Of a DNA stretch of 24,561 nucleotides, positions 7,387 to 14,852 are shown piece after piece. The notes under the pieces were generated by a model that was not told the DNA's origin, ran no database searches, and was given only the letters and a program-made list of their open reading frames with translations. The stretch's first letter is position 1. Every line of letters begins with the position of its first letter. Where the stretch lies: the NCBI GenBank assembly GCA_963640555.1, contig CAVHZB010000028.1, positions 1 to 24,561 of the forward strand, written 5' to 3'. A program made the position numbers and the translations under genes. The stretch comes from F23-B02 sp963640555 (GTDB taxonomy: Bacteria; Bacillota; Clostridia; Oscillospirales; Oscillospiraceae).

Positions 7387-7412
7387 GAAAAGCCGCCCTG
7401 AGACGGCTTTTC
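7387..7412. terminator. bidirectional terminator hairpin
   Basis: GAAAAGCCG (7387-7395) pairs with CGGCTTTTC (7404-7412) in a 9-bp perfect stem with an 8-nt loop, A-rich on the left and T-rich on the right. It lies between the convergent phosphatase and kinase-like genes. Confidence 0.8.
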
Positions 7413-7420
7413 AGATCACT

Positions 7421-8494
7421 TTAATCGTTCAGATGCTCGCAATAGCAGTTCAGAGTGAGGCATCCGGAAAGCTCCGTGAGTACGGTCTGCATGTCGGAGT
7501 CACCGTATGCGGCTTCTGGAGCCGACAGACCGCGCTCTGGCTGAGTATCATACGACAGCATTACGCGCACGGATGTGCCCAGATCCTCGCCTCTGCTTTC
7601 GACTATCACGGCACCGCCATGCAGCTCGGCAATGCTCTTTGCCACAGCAAGCCCGATGCCGGAGCCCACCGGACGCGTGAGACATTCGCCGTGCTTATAT
7701 CGTGCGAACACGAACGCCAGCTCATCGCTGTCAATGCCTCTGCCGTTGTCGTCAACGCCCAGAACAAGATTGCTGTCCGTGCGCAGCAGCGACACCGAGA
7801 TCCTGCCGCCGCGCCGGCAATTGAGTATGCTGTTTGACAGCAGATTAAGCAGAAGTCTGCTCACCAGCTCTCTGTCGGCGACTATCCGCATGTGCTCCTC
7901 TGCATGGAGAGAGATATTCAGATCCTGCTTTTCCGTCAGCGTGCGAGAGGTATCTATAATACTGCGGCACAGCTCGGTGATGTCCATGGGACGCGGATGA
8001 AAAGGCAGTGTGCCTGCGGCTATACCGGAAAGCGTGCCGAGATTGTCCAATGCGCGCTTTATTCTGTAATAGCTGCGGTTGAGCGTTTTCACATATTCCG
8101 ACAGTCTGTCGTTTGCAATATCCTCGGCGATAACGGATATGCATGAGGCGGCAAATTTTATATTCGACATGCTCGAACGCAGGCAGGACAGAACAGCCTC
8201 ACACGGCTCTGCCTGCGGTGCTTCATATGATATGACAAATATCCTCAGCCCGTTTGCCGACGATACCTTCACCGTACAGTTCTTGCTGCCGATGAAGGCA
8301 GTGGATATAAAATTATCCGCCTGATTGTTTGATATATGCAAAGGCATGAGCGTATCCAGCCGATTGCCGGAGCAGTCTTTACCGGCAAGACTGACGGCGG
8401 CGGGATTCATATACAGTATCTTTGTCCGGCGCGAAATTGCCACCGGCTCACTCAGCATCAAAAATGCGGCTGATAACAGGTCCTTATCTGCCAT
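7421..8494 (-). CDS. cytosolic PAS-like/HATPase sensor kinase-like protein lacking an evident phosphoacceptor His
   Basis: This 357-aa soluble protein has a PAS-like N-terminus (about 8-90), a helical dimerisation segment (about 97-155) and a GHKL ATPase domain (about 195-315). The ATPase motifs are intact: N box NLLSN (217-221), G1 box DDNGRGI (248-254) and G2 box GSGIGL (277-282). Where an H-box would be expected, the helix reads LRSSMSNIKF (105-114). There is no histidine between residues 54 and 165, so autophosphorylation in the usual way looks impossible. A tail of about 40 residues follows the ATPase domain. No response regulator adjoins it. ATG 8494 is favoured because GAGGTG lies 6 nt upstream; an in-frame GTG at 8503 overlaps that site. 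It may be a signalling pseudokinase or may use an unconventional acceptor. Confidence 0.8.
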   Translation of the reverse strand: MADKDLLSAAFLMLSEPVAISRRTKILYMNPAAVSLAGKDCSGNRLDTLMPLHISNNQADNFISTAFIGSKNCTVKVSSANGLRIFVISYEAPQAEPCEAVLSCLRSSMSNIKFAASCISVIAEDIANDRLSEYVKTLNRSYYRIKRALDNLGTLSGIAAGTLPFHPRPMDITELCRSIIDTSRTLTEKQDLNISLHAEEHMRIVADRELVSRLLLNLLSNSILNCRRGGRISVSLLRTDSNLVLGVDDNGRGIDSDELAFVFARYKHGECLTRPVGSGIGLAVAKSIAELHGGAVIVESRGEDLGTSVRVMLSYDTQPERGLSAPEAAYGDSDMQTVLTELSGCLTLNCYCEHLND

Positions 8495-8606
8495 ATCGTC
8501 CACCTCACAACAAGTTACGGCATTATTTTATCAAAAACAAGCATATTATACAATAGTCGTCTCAAAAATGGCTATTTTTTAACGGAGATTTGGCTGTATC
8601 GAAATA

Positions 8607-8636
8607 TTGATTTTTGAGCATAGTATATGCTACAAT
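8607..8636 (+). promoter_or_regulatory. extended -10 promoter of the GAPDH gene
   Basis: TTGATT (8607-8612), an 18-bp spacer and TACAAT (8631-8636), with a TG extension at 8628-8629, precede the gene. The predicted leader is about 55 nt to the ATG at 8696. Confidence 0.6.
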
Positions 8637-8695
8637 TATATCAAGCAGTAAGTAATGTTTTCCATGCTGAAATTTATAAAACGGAGGAACATAAA

Positions 8696-9706
8696 ATGAT
8701 CAAAGTTGCAATCAATGGTTTTGGCCGTATCGGCCGTCTTGCTTTCAGAGCCGGCATAGTTGCCGACGATATTGAGATCGTTGCTATAAACGCTCCCGAT
8801 AAAACTCCCGCGCAGCTGGCATACACCGTGAAGTACGATTCCGTCCACGGCCGTTTCCAGGGAACCGTTGAGTATGACGATAATTCCATCACCGTAAACG
8901 GCAAGCGCGTTGCAATAGTCGGCAACCGCAACCCCGCAGAGCTGCCCTGGGGCGAGCTGGGCGTTGAGTATGTCCTTGAATGCACCGGCGCATTCCTCAC
9001 CACCGAGAAGGCACAGGCTCATCTTGATGCCGGCGCACAGGTCGTCGTTCTGTCCGGCCCCTCCAAGGACGACACCCCGATGTTCGTCTGCGGTGTAAAC
9101 CTCGACAAATACACTCCCGACATCAAGGTCGTTTCGAATGCATCCTGCACCACCAACTGCCTGGCACCTCTTGCAAAGGTCATAAACGATAATTTCGGGA
9201 TCGTCGAGGGTCTTATGACCACCGTTCATGCCGACACCGCAACTCAGGAGGTAGTCGACGGCTTCTCCAAGAAGAACTGGCGTCTCGGCCGCGGCGTACA
9301 CGGCAATATCATTCCCACCAGCACCGGCGCGGCAAAGGCCGTCGGCAAGGTCATTCCCGAACTCAAGGGCAAGCTGACCGGTACCTCCATGCGTATCCCC
9401 AGCGCAGATGTTTCCATCGTCGACCTCACCTGCCGTCTTGAGAAGGGCGCAAGCTATGATGAGATCTGCGCGGCTGTCAAGGCAGCGAGCGAGGGCAGCA
9501 TGAAGGGAGTTATTGAGTACTGCGAGGACGAGGTCGTTTCATCCGACTTCATCACCGATCCCCACACCAGCATTTTTGATGCAAAAGCGGGTCTGGCGCT
9601 CAACGATAACTTCGTAAAGCTCATGGCGTGGTACGATAACGAGTGGGGCTTCAGCTGCAAAATGCTCGACCTCACCCGCCACATCGACAAGGTCCGCAAG
9701 GCATGA
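8696..9706 (+). CDS. gapA: type I glyceraldehyde-3-phosphate dehydrogenase
   Basis: The 336-aa enzyme catalyses phosphorylating oxidation of glyceraldehyde-3-phosphate to 1,3-bisphosphoglycerate in glycolysis. It has the Rossmann motif GFGRIG (8-13), the active-site SNASCTTNC with C151, H178 in TTVHAD, the STGAAKAV segment and the C-terminal WYDNEWGFS. The sequence is closest in style to the E. coli GapA branch. The residue after IN at the end of beta-2 is A33 where NAD-specific enzymes have Asp, and DGFS (F190) replaces the usual DGPS. Both are positions known to govern NAD versus NADP preference, so cofactor use may be relaxed. ATG 8696 follows ACGGAGG (8681-8687); the upstream in-frame TTG at 8627 lies inside the promoter. 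The gene is monocistronic with hairpins downstream. Confidence 0.95.
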   Translation: MIKVAINGFGRIGRLAFRAGIVADDIEIVAINAPDKTPAQLAYTVKYDSVHGRFQGTVEYDDNSITVNGKRVAIVGNRNPAELPWGELGVEYVLECTGAFLTTEKAQAHLDAGAQVVVLSGPSKDDTPMFVCGVNLDKYTPDIKVVSNASCTTNCLAPLAKVINDNFGIVEGLMTTVHADTATQEVVDGFSKKNWRLGRGVHGNIIPTSTGAAKAVGKVIPELKGKLTGTSMRIPSADVSIVDLTCRLEKGASYDEICAAVKAASEGSMKGVIEYCEDEVVSSDFITDPHTSIFDAKAGLALNDNFVKLMAWYDNEWGFSCKMLDLTRHIDKVRKA

Positions 9707-9740
9707 TCTCAGCATAGCCGTTTAGTACCGAATAATAATA

Positions 9741-9789
9741 AAAATGACCTCCGTCTTCCTGATAGCATCAGGCTGAAGGAGGTCATTTT
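9741..9789 (+). terminator. hairpin terminator of gapA, member of a repeated hairpin family
   Basis: AAAATGACCTCC (9741-9752) pairs with GGAGGTCATTTT (9778-9789), and an inner stem CCTGAT/ATCAGG (9758-9763/9767-9772) caps it. The 3' arm is identical over 23 nt to that of a hairpin at 21075-21097. Confidence 0.75.
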
Positions 9790-9798
9790 GCACGCCGG

Positions 9799-9834
9799 AA
9801 ATTTCCTGCCGTCCGAAGTGACGGCGGGAAATTT
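9799..9834. terminator. second hairpin, probable terminator for the iclR-type gene
   Basis: A 15-bp stem pairs 9799-9813 with 9820-9834 (one T/G wobble position) around a CGAAGT loop, with AAATTT ends. It sits 5 nt beyond the stop codon of the minus-strand regulator at 9840 and can also reinforce gapA termination. Confidence 0.7.
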
Positions 9835-9839
9835 TGTAT

Positions 9840-10604
9840 TTAAGTGTCAAAGCTCTCGGAGGCGGCTTTTGTTATGCTCAGCAGCGCTTTAACATGGTTG
9901 TCGCGATTCATCTGCATCCGTGAGCTCGGACCGGATACACACAGCGCCGCGATCGGCTCGCCGGAGGCATTGAGCAATGCGGCCCCAAAGCATGTCAGAC
10001 CGATCTCGAATTCCTCATCGTCCACCGAGTAGCCTAACTCACGGACCTTGTCGAGCTCATCATACAGCTCAGCCACATTCTTCAGCGACCTTGGAGTGTA
10101 CTGTTCAAATGTCAGATGCTCGGCATATCGGCGCACGAATTGCCTTGAACGATAGGCGAGCATTGCCTTGCCTGCGGATGTTGCGTACATGGGTCTGGTA
10201 TAGCCCACGGCCGAGTCCGATCTTATCTGCGATTTACCCATTACCTTGTCTATAAACAGAACATCCGTATCCCCGCTGATGACGGAAAGGTGGCATGTTT
10301 CACCCGTGCGTTCACCGAGCTCGACGAGATATGGACGCATAGAATCCGCTATATCACCGCGCGAGTCCATGAGTGAGCGCATTGAGAAAAGCTTCAATCC
10401 GAGCCTGTACTTTCCGTCGGCATCACGGCGAAGGTATTTTCTGTTTTCTATTGTTGCAAGAAGCCTGAAGGTGGTGCTTTTACCGTTTCCGGTAAGTCTC
10501 GCTATATCCGCTGCGGTAAGCTCCTCGTAAACTGTGAACAGGTCAATGATGGCAAGCGCCTTATCGACGGACTGAAGAAGATACTGACCATTATCGTTAT
10601 CCAA
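9840..10604 (-). CDS. IclR family transcriptional regulator
   Basis: This protein of about 254 aa has an N-terminal winged helix-turn-helix (about residues 11-70, with QSVDKALAIIDLF and GKSTTFRLLATIE). An IclR effector-binding domain follows (about 85-250), with YATSAGKAMLAY, an LGYSVDDEEFEIG segment and GEPIAALCVSGP. The family binds small aromatic or organic acids and controls the neighbouring catabolic genes. It diverges from the cluster at 10986, which it most probably regulates. A TTG start at 10604 is preferred because GGAGG lies 8 nt before it. The alternative ATG at 10619 has no ribosome binding site and would put GGAGG inside its first codons. A perfect GTTTC-N7-GAAAC box covers about +15 to +31 of its own predicted transcript, suggesting autoregulation. 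Confidence 0.9.
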   Translation of the reverse strand: MDNDNGQYLLQSVDKALAIIDLFTVYEELTAADIARLTGNGKSTTFRLLATIENRKYLRRDADGKYRLGLKLFSMRSLMDSRGDIADSMRPYLVELGERTGETCHLSVISGDTDVLFIDKVMGKSQIRSDSAVGYTRPMYATSAGKAMLAYRSRQFVRRYAEHLTFEQYTPRSLKNVAELYDELDKVRELGYSVDDEEFEIGLTCFGAALLNASGEPIAALCVSGPSSRMQMNRDNHVKALLSITKAASESFDT

Positions 10605-10622
10605 TGCTGCGGCCTCCATTTC

Positions 10623-10639
10623 GTTTCATATAATGAAAC
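10623..10639. promoter_or_regulatory. operator box 1 (perfect GTTTC-N7-GAAAC)
   Basis: The sequence GTTTCATATAATGAAAC is a 7+3+7 perfect palindrome. It lies just downstream of the predicted iclR transcription start and fits an IclR-family autoregulatory operator. Confidence 0.6.
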
Positions 10640-10660
10640 AGTAATTTAATTTTCATTTAC

Positions 10661-10689
10661 AGTATATCACAATGAATTAATTAAATCAA
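10661..10689 (-). promoter_or_regulatory. promoter of the iclR-type gene
   Basis: On the minus strand, TTGATT (10684-10689), a 17-bp spacer and TATACT (10661-10666) with a TG extension form an extended -10 promoter. The predicted start is near 10654. Confidence 0.6.
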
Positions 10690-10702
10690 TAGGCGGACTA
10701 AA

Positions 10703-10719
10703 GTTTCACATAACGGAAC
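10703..10719. promoter_or_regulatory. operator box 2 (9 of 10 arm positions)
   Basis: GTTTC-ACATAAC-GGAAC keeps the same 5-7-5 geometry with one arm mismatch. It lies 13 bp upstream of the iclR -35 box. Confidence 0.45.
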
Positions 10720-10801
10720 GCTAAATATACATATTTGGGATAATGTATATGTCAACGGCTGCATAATTGCGTAAAAACAGGGCTAGAATCAATGCAATTA
10801 T

Positions 10802-10818
10802 TGTTCGCATAGTGAAAC
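10802..10818. promoter_or_regulatory. operator box 3 (8 of 10 arm positions)
   Basis: TGTTC-GCATAGT-GAAAC has one perfect arm and one degenerate arm. It lies about 50 bp upstream of the cluster -35 box. Confidence 0.35.
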
Positions 10819-10869
10819 TATTGGTTCATAACAACAAAACTGACATTGATATTTTGGAGATAATAACGA

Positions 10870-10898
10870 TTGACATATCGTAGCGATGATGTTAAATT
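10870..10898 (+). promoter_or_regulatory. promoter of the catabolic cluster
   Basis: A perfect TTGACA (10870-10875), a 17-bp spacer and TAAATT (10893-10898) preceded by TGT form an extended -10 promoter. The predicted start is near 10905, leaving a leader of about 80 nt. Confidence 0.6.
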
Positions 10899-10927
10899 GT
10901 AGGCAAGTTCCACGAGCAAGACCTGTA

Positions 10928-10944
10928 GTTTCACTATGAGAAAC
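10928..10944. promoter_or_regulatory. operator box 4 (perfect GTTTC-N7-GAAAC)
   Basis: GTTTC-ACTATGA-GAAAC lies at about +23 to +39 of the predicted cluster transcript. A repressor bound here would block the operon, mirroring box 1 on the other promoter. Confidence 0.55.
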
Positions 10945-10985
10945 GAAATGCAGCAAAATATCAAATCAGAAGAGGAGACAGAACA

Positions 10986-12929
10986 ATGCTGGAAAAAGTA
11001 TTTGAACCAATAACTATAAACGGGCTCACGCTGCCTAACAGAATGGTCGTGTCGGCCATGGTAACACAATATTGCACGACCGAGGGACTGCCTACGGAAA
11101 AATGGATACAGTATCTCGAACGCAAGGCCCGCGGCGGCTGGGGTGTTATCTTTACCGAAAACTACGGTGTCCAGGACCATGCCAACTCGTTTGCAAGGCA
11201 GGCGGGACTGTGGCGCGATGAGCAGATACCGGCGCACGCGGAAATGGTAAAGCGAGTACATGCGGCAGGAGGGATCCTTGGATGCCAGATATACCATGCG
11301 GGACGGCAGACCACAAAGCGCGTTCAGGGCGTTCAGCCGAAGGCTCCTTCTCCCATCCGCGAGGCAAGCTGCACCGATACTCCGCGCGAGATGAGCAACG
11401 CTGAGGTCTGGGAGCTGATCGAGGATTTCGGTGATGCGGCGCTCAGAGCAAAAAAGTGCGGCTTTGACCTTGTAGAGGTGCATGGCGGCCACGGTTATAT
11501 GATAAATCAGTTTCTCTCGCCCGAGGCGAATAAGCGCTTTGATGAGTTTGGCGGAACCATTGAAAACCGCGCGCGCTTTATGGTTGAGATCATAAAGAAT
11601 GTCCGCAAAAAGGTGGGTCCCGATTTCCCTATATCCTATCGCTTGGGTACCTGTGACTATGTTCCGGGCGGAATCACGCTCGAAGAATCACAGATCTTTG
11701 CACAAATGGCTGTTGAAGCCGGCGCAGATATGATACATTGTACTCAGGGCATGTATGTCTCTCGTCATACGCTCATTGCTCCGGCGGCAGTGCCGAAGGC
11801 TGCATTCGTTGACAATGCGGCTGCCATAAAGCGGGTCGTTGATGTTCCCGTTGTTGCTACGGGCAGGATCAATGATCCGATCATGGCAGACAGTATCATT
11901 CGTCAGGGCAAGGCGGATATGTGCACGATGGCTCGTGCATCACTGGCAGATCCGGCAATGCCGCTCAAAGCGAAGGAAGGCAGGCTTGAGGATATTATCC
12001 ACTGCATCGGATGCTGCCAGGGCTGTACCGGCGAAAACGGACGCGGAAATCAAATAAGATGTGTCGTCGATCCTCTGACGGGTATGGAGTTTACATACGA
12101 TCTGAGTGTTACGGATTCCCCGCGCAATGTTTATATAGCCGGCGGCGGCGTGGCAGGCTGTGAGGCAGCAATAGTGGCAGCCCGCAAGGGTCACAGTGTA
12201 ACGATATTTGAGCAGAGCGGACGCCTCGGCGGACAGTGGATCGCAGCGGCCATACCGCCCTGCAAGGAAGAGTATGATTCCTTCCTTTACTGGCAGCAGA
12301 CTCAGATAAAAAAGCTCGGCATTGATGTCAGACTCAATACTGCTCTGACCAAAGATATTGTGGCATCGGACAAGCCGGATACCGTCATTGTGGCCACCGG
12401 CAGCACACCGCTCATGCCTCCCATACCGGGGCTCAGAGATAATCCTCTTGTTGTAACCGCGATAGATGTTCTCACGGGAAAAGTGCCCGTGGATATCGGA
12501 AAGAACATTCTTGTCGCCGGCGGCGGTCTGGTCGGAGCGGAAACGGCGGAGCACTTGTCGGTACACGGAGCAAAGCATGTTGCTCTTGTTGAGATGCTCC
12601 CCGATATTATGGTCGACGGAGAAAAATCGCCGAAGAAAATGATACTCGACAGCTTTAGGGAACGCGGTGTCGAGGTTTACACTTCGACAAAGGTTGAGGA
12701 GATCCGCGAAAGCTCCGTGATAGCTTCGCCCGTCAGCAATCCGGAAAAAAAGATTGAGTTTAAGGATCTTGACATGGTTGTGATGGCACTCGGTGTGCGT
12801 CCTAACGCATCACTTGAGAAAGAGCTTGAGGGATTACCCTGTAAGGTCATCGTTGCAGGCGATGCGGAGTCCGGCAAAAACGGATATAAGAATATTCAGC
12901 AGGGCTTTGAGGCCGGACTGAATGCGTAA
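10986..12929 (+). CDS. OYE/2,4-dienoyl-CoA reductase-type flavoenzyme (FMN, 4Fe-4S, FAD)
   Basis: The 647-aa protein is an anaerobe-type enoate or dienoyl reductase. An FMN-binding OYE TIM barrel (about 1-335) carries HGGHGYMIN (166-174). A linker cluster C340-x2-C343-x3-C347-x11-C359 should hold one 4Fe-4S. An FAD domain starts at GGGVAG (386-391) and contains an NAD(P) motif GGGLVG (512-517); GD at 625-626 closes the FAD site. Electrons would pass NAD(P)H to FAD to 4Fe-4S to FMN, reducing a C=C next to a carbonyl. Relatives include FadH, BaiCD and BaiH and enoate reductases; the substrate here is unknown. ATG 10986 follows GAGGAG (10972-10977). It is the first gene of the cluster, followed by a hairpin and a 99-nt spacer. 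Confidence 0.92.
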   Translation: MLEKVFEPITINGLTLPNRMVVSAMVTQYCTTEGLPTEKWIQYLERKARGGWGVIFTENYGVQDHANSFARQAGLWRDEQIPAHAEMVKRVHAAGGILGCQIYHAGRQTTKRVQGVQPKAPSPIREASCTDTPREMSNAEVWELIEDFGDAALRAKKCGFDLVEVHGGHGYMINQFLSPEANKRFDEFGGTIENRARFMVEIIKNVRKKVGPDFPISYRLGTCDYVPGGITLEESQIFAQMAVEAGADMIHCTQGMYVSRHTLIAPAAVPKAAFVDNAAAIKRVVDVPVVATGRINDPIMADSIIRQGKADMCTMARASLADPAMPLKAKEGRLEDIIHCIGCCQGCTGENGRGNQIRCVVDPLTGMEFTYDLSVTDSPRNVYIAGGGVAGCEAAIVAARKGHSVTIFEQSGRLGGQWIAAAIPPCKEEYDSFLYWQQTQIKKLGIDVRLNTALTKDIVASDKPDTVIVATGSTPLMPPIPGLRDNPLVVTAIDVLTGKVPVDIGKNILVAGGGLVGAETAEHLSVHGAKHVALVEMLPDIMVDGEKSPKKMILDSFRERGVEVYTSTKVEEIRESSVIASPVSNPEKKIEFKDLDMVVMALGVRPNASLEKELEGLPCKVIVAGDAESGKNGYKNIQQGFEAGLNA

Positions 12930-12935
12930 AAATAA

Positions 12936-12976
12936 GCTTTGAATGCTTTATCAGGTGCCTATAGAGCATTCAAAGC
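12936..12976 (+). other. intercistronic hairpin
   Basis: GCTTTGAATGCT (12936-12947) pairs perfectly with AGCATTCAAAGC (12965-12976), with a 17-nt loop. It lies in the 99-nt spacer after the first OYE gene. No T-run follows, so it looks like an RNA stability or processing element, or a weak attenuator. It is unlikely to be a full terminator. Confidence 0.6.
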
Positions 12977-13028
12977 AATTTAATACCGGAAAAAGTTAAA
13001 TATTAGACAAAACCAAGGAGGTCAAGCC

Positions 13029-13775
13029 ATGCTAAAAATGAATAAGAAGGTCGTTTTCCTCGGAACGGCAAACGGTAAAAGCCGAGAGGAGTTCCATGAG
13101 TATTATCTCAAAAACCACACGCCGGTAATAAGCGGAAATGAAAATGTGCTCCAGTATTATGCCAACAACATCGTTGTTCCGTCGCAGGAGCTGTGCGATG
13201 CCGGCTGGGGCTGGGGAGGCTTTGATGAGAGCGGTATATTTGCCATGGACGAGATATGGTGCAAGGAAGGCTTCGACTTTATGAGCATGTATCAGGACAC
13301 CGCCGAAATAAAGATAATCGGGGCATATGACACCGATGAGGTGGTGTGCCGCCCGACCATGGCGCAGTGGGAGATAGGAACGAAATCGCCGTGGGTCAAG
13401 CGTATTGGTCTGTGCAAATGCCGTGAGGACGAAAATCCCAGAGATTTTCATGATTACTGGGAGTTCGTGCATGCGCCTCTTGCGCTGCATACTCATGTCG
13501 GTGCGGCTTTTTATGGTCAGCAGCATTTCCACAAGACCCTTGTTCCCAACGATATAGCGTGGAACGGCATGTGTATCCTCGATTACTGGTCGGTAGATGC
13601 TTTCCGCTTTGCCCATTTCAGCCGCCCCGGTGCACAGGAGGAAATTAAGGCCGACTGCGCTCATTTCCTTGACAAGTTTTTTGCCATGTGCGGCGAGGAA
13701 TATGTCATGAAGCGCTGGGACGCGTATATTCCCGAAATATATGACGGCTATGACGGCTGGTATCGTCATAGCTGA
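13029..13775 (+). CDS. tandem EthD-like dimeric alpha/beta-barrel protein
   Basis: The 248-aa protein appears to be two EthD-like ferredoxin-fold units in one chain, about 5-110 and 120-235. Each has the same spaced motif FH-x-Y-x4-H-x-P: F22/H23/Y25/H30 in unit 1 and F140/H141/Y143/H148 in unit 2. EthD-like and related dimeric alpha/beta-barrel proteins include lactone isomerases, dehydratases and cyclases in aromatic or polyketide metabolism; many have no known reaction. The protein is cytosolic, with no signal peptide. ATG 13029 follows AAGGAGG by 7 nt. It ends 16 nt before the dehydrogenase gene, so both are in one operon. Its presence between two enone reductases suggests an isomerase or dehydratase step, which is inference. 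Confidence 0.72.
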   Translation: MLKMNKKVVFLGTANGKSREEFHEYYLKNHTPVISGNENVLQYYANNIVVPSQELCDAGWGWGGFDESGIFAMDEIWCKEGFDFMSMYQDTAEIKIIGAYDTDEVVCRPTMAQWEIGTKSPWVKRIGLCKCREDENPRDFHDYWEFVHAPLALHTHVGAAFYGQQHFHKTLVPNDIAWNGMCILDYWSVDAFRFAHFSRPGAQEEIKADCAHFLDKFFAMCGEEYVMKRWDAYIPEIYDGYDGWYRHS

Positions 13776-13791
13776 GCAAGGAGCAGATATT

Positions 13792-14832
13792 ATGAAGGCA
13801 TTAGTTAAATACGCACTTGGTCCGGGCAGCACGGAGCTGCGAGATATACCCGAGCCTGTACCCGCACGCGGTGAGGTCAAATGCAAAGTCATAAAGGCAG
13901 GTCTATGCGGCAGCGACATGCATGTTTATCACGGAGAAATGGGATGCACTCCGCCCGTTGTCATGGGTCATGAGTTTATCGGCAGAATAGTTGAGGTCGG
14001 CGAGGGTGTCACAAAGTACCGTGCAGGGCAGCGCGTGTCGGCAGAGATCGGCCATTATGTCTGCGGAAAGTGCAAGTTCTGCAGAGAAGGACTTGTAAAC
14101 ATGTGTATTGAACGCAAGAGCATGGGCTATGTGTATGACGGCGTTTTCGCAGAGTATGTGATCATCCCCGAGCGCGATATCGTACCTGTGCCCGAGAGCA
14201 TAGATGCAACGGAGGCTGCACTTATTGAGCCTTTGGCCTGCTGCTGCCGTGCATGCTACGATTTTGCAGAGCTTTCTCCGGAGAAGGTCGCCGTGGTTAT
14301 CGGACCCGGTCCGATGGGACAGATGATCGCGCAGATATGCAAGGTGTTCGGTGCGACTGTCATTGTGGCCGGAACCACCCGCGGGGAGCAGCGTCTTGCA
14401 CTTGCAAAGCAGCTTGGCGCAGATCACACGGTAAATACCCAGAAGGAGGACCTCAGGGCCATGTGCCTGTCCCTGACCGATAATTACGGAGCGGACATCG
14501 TTTTCGAATGCAGCGGCACGGATACCGGCGTAAACCTTGGTCTTGATGCCCTGCGCAAGGAGGGGCAGTTTATTCAGTTTGCTATTCACGGCTCTCCGGA
14601 CAGCAGCGTCAATTGGGTGAAGATAATTCAGAAAGAGCTGCGTGTTTATGGGGCAATGTCATCGGTGAGCCACAACTGGCCGCAGGCGGTGAAGCTGCTC
14701 GAAAATCATCAGGTGGATCTGAAGCCGCTTTCCGACTCGGTGTTTAAGCTGGAAAACTGGCAGGATGCAATCGCAAAGGCCGACTCAAAGACGGCATACA
14801 AGGTCGTGTTCGATATAGGCGAAGATAATTGA
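13792..14832 (+). CDS. zinc-dependent medium-chain alcohol dehydrogenase (threonine/sorbitol dehydrogenase-like)
   Basis: This 346-aa MDR enzyme has catalytic zinc ligands C39 (GLCGSD), H60-E61 (MGHEF) and probably E146. A complete structural zinc site is present at C91, C94, C97 and C105. The Rossmann motif is GPGPMG (171-176). The end of beta-2 reads AGTTRGEQR without the acidic residue typical of NAD-specific forms, so NADP use is possible. It should interconvert a secondary alcohol and a ketone in the cytosol. ATG 13792 follows AAGGAG (13778-13783) by 8 nt. The next gene starts 20 nt after its stop. Exact substrate cannot be read from the sequence; the cluster suggests an intermediate of the unsaturated-carbonyl pathway. 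Confidence 0.9.
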   Translation: MKALVKYALGPGSTELRDIPEPVPARGEVKCKVIKAGLCGSDMHVYHGEMGCTPPVVMGHEFIGRIVEVGEGVTKYRAGQRVSAEIGHYVCGKCKFCREGLVNMCIERKSMGYVYDGVFAEYVIIPERDIVPVPESIDATEAALIEPLACCCRACYDFAELSPEKVAVVIGPGPMGQMIAQICKVFGATVIVAGTTRGEQRLALAKQLGADHTVNTQKEDLRAMCLSLTDNYGADIVFECSGTDTGVNLGLDALRKEGQFIQFAIHGSPDSSVNWVKIIQKELRVYGAMSSVSHNWPQAVKLLENHQVDLKPLSDSVFKLENWQDAIAKADSKTAYKVVFDIGEDN

Positions 14833-14852
14833 ACAAAAGGAGGAAATACAGC

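Larger units (their letters stand above)
10620..10985. promoter_or_regulatory. divergent AT-rich control region between iclR-type gene and catabolic cluster
   Basis: This 366-bp gene-free stretch holds the two divergent promoters and four GTTTC-N7-GAAAC-type boxes listed separately. It is clearly AT-richer than the genes on either side. No other coding region is supported in it. Confidence 0.75.
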
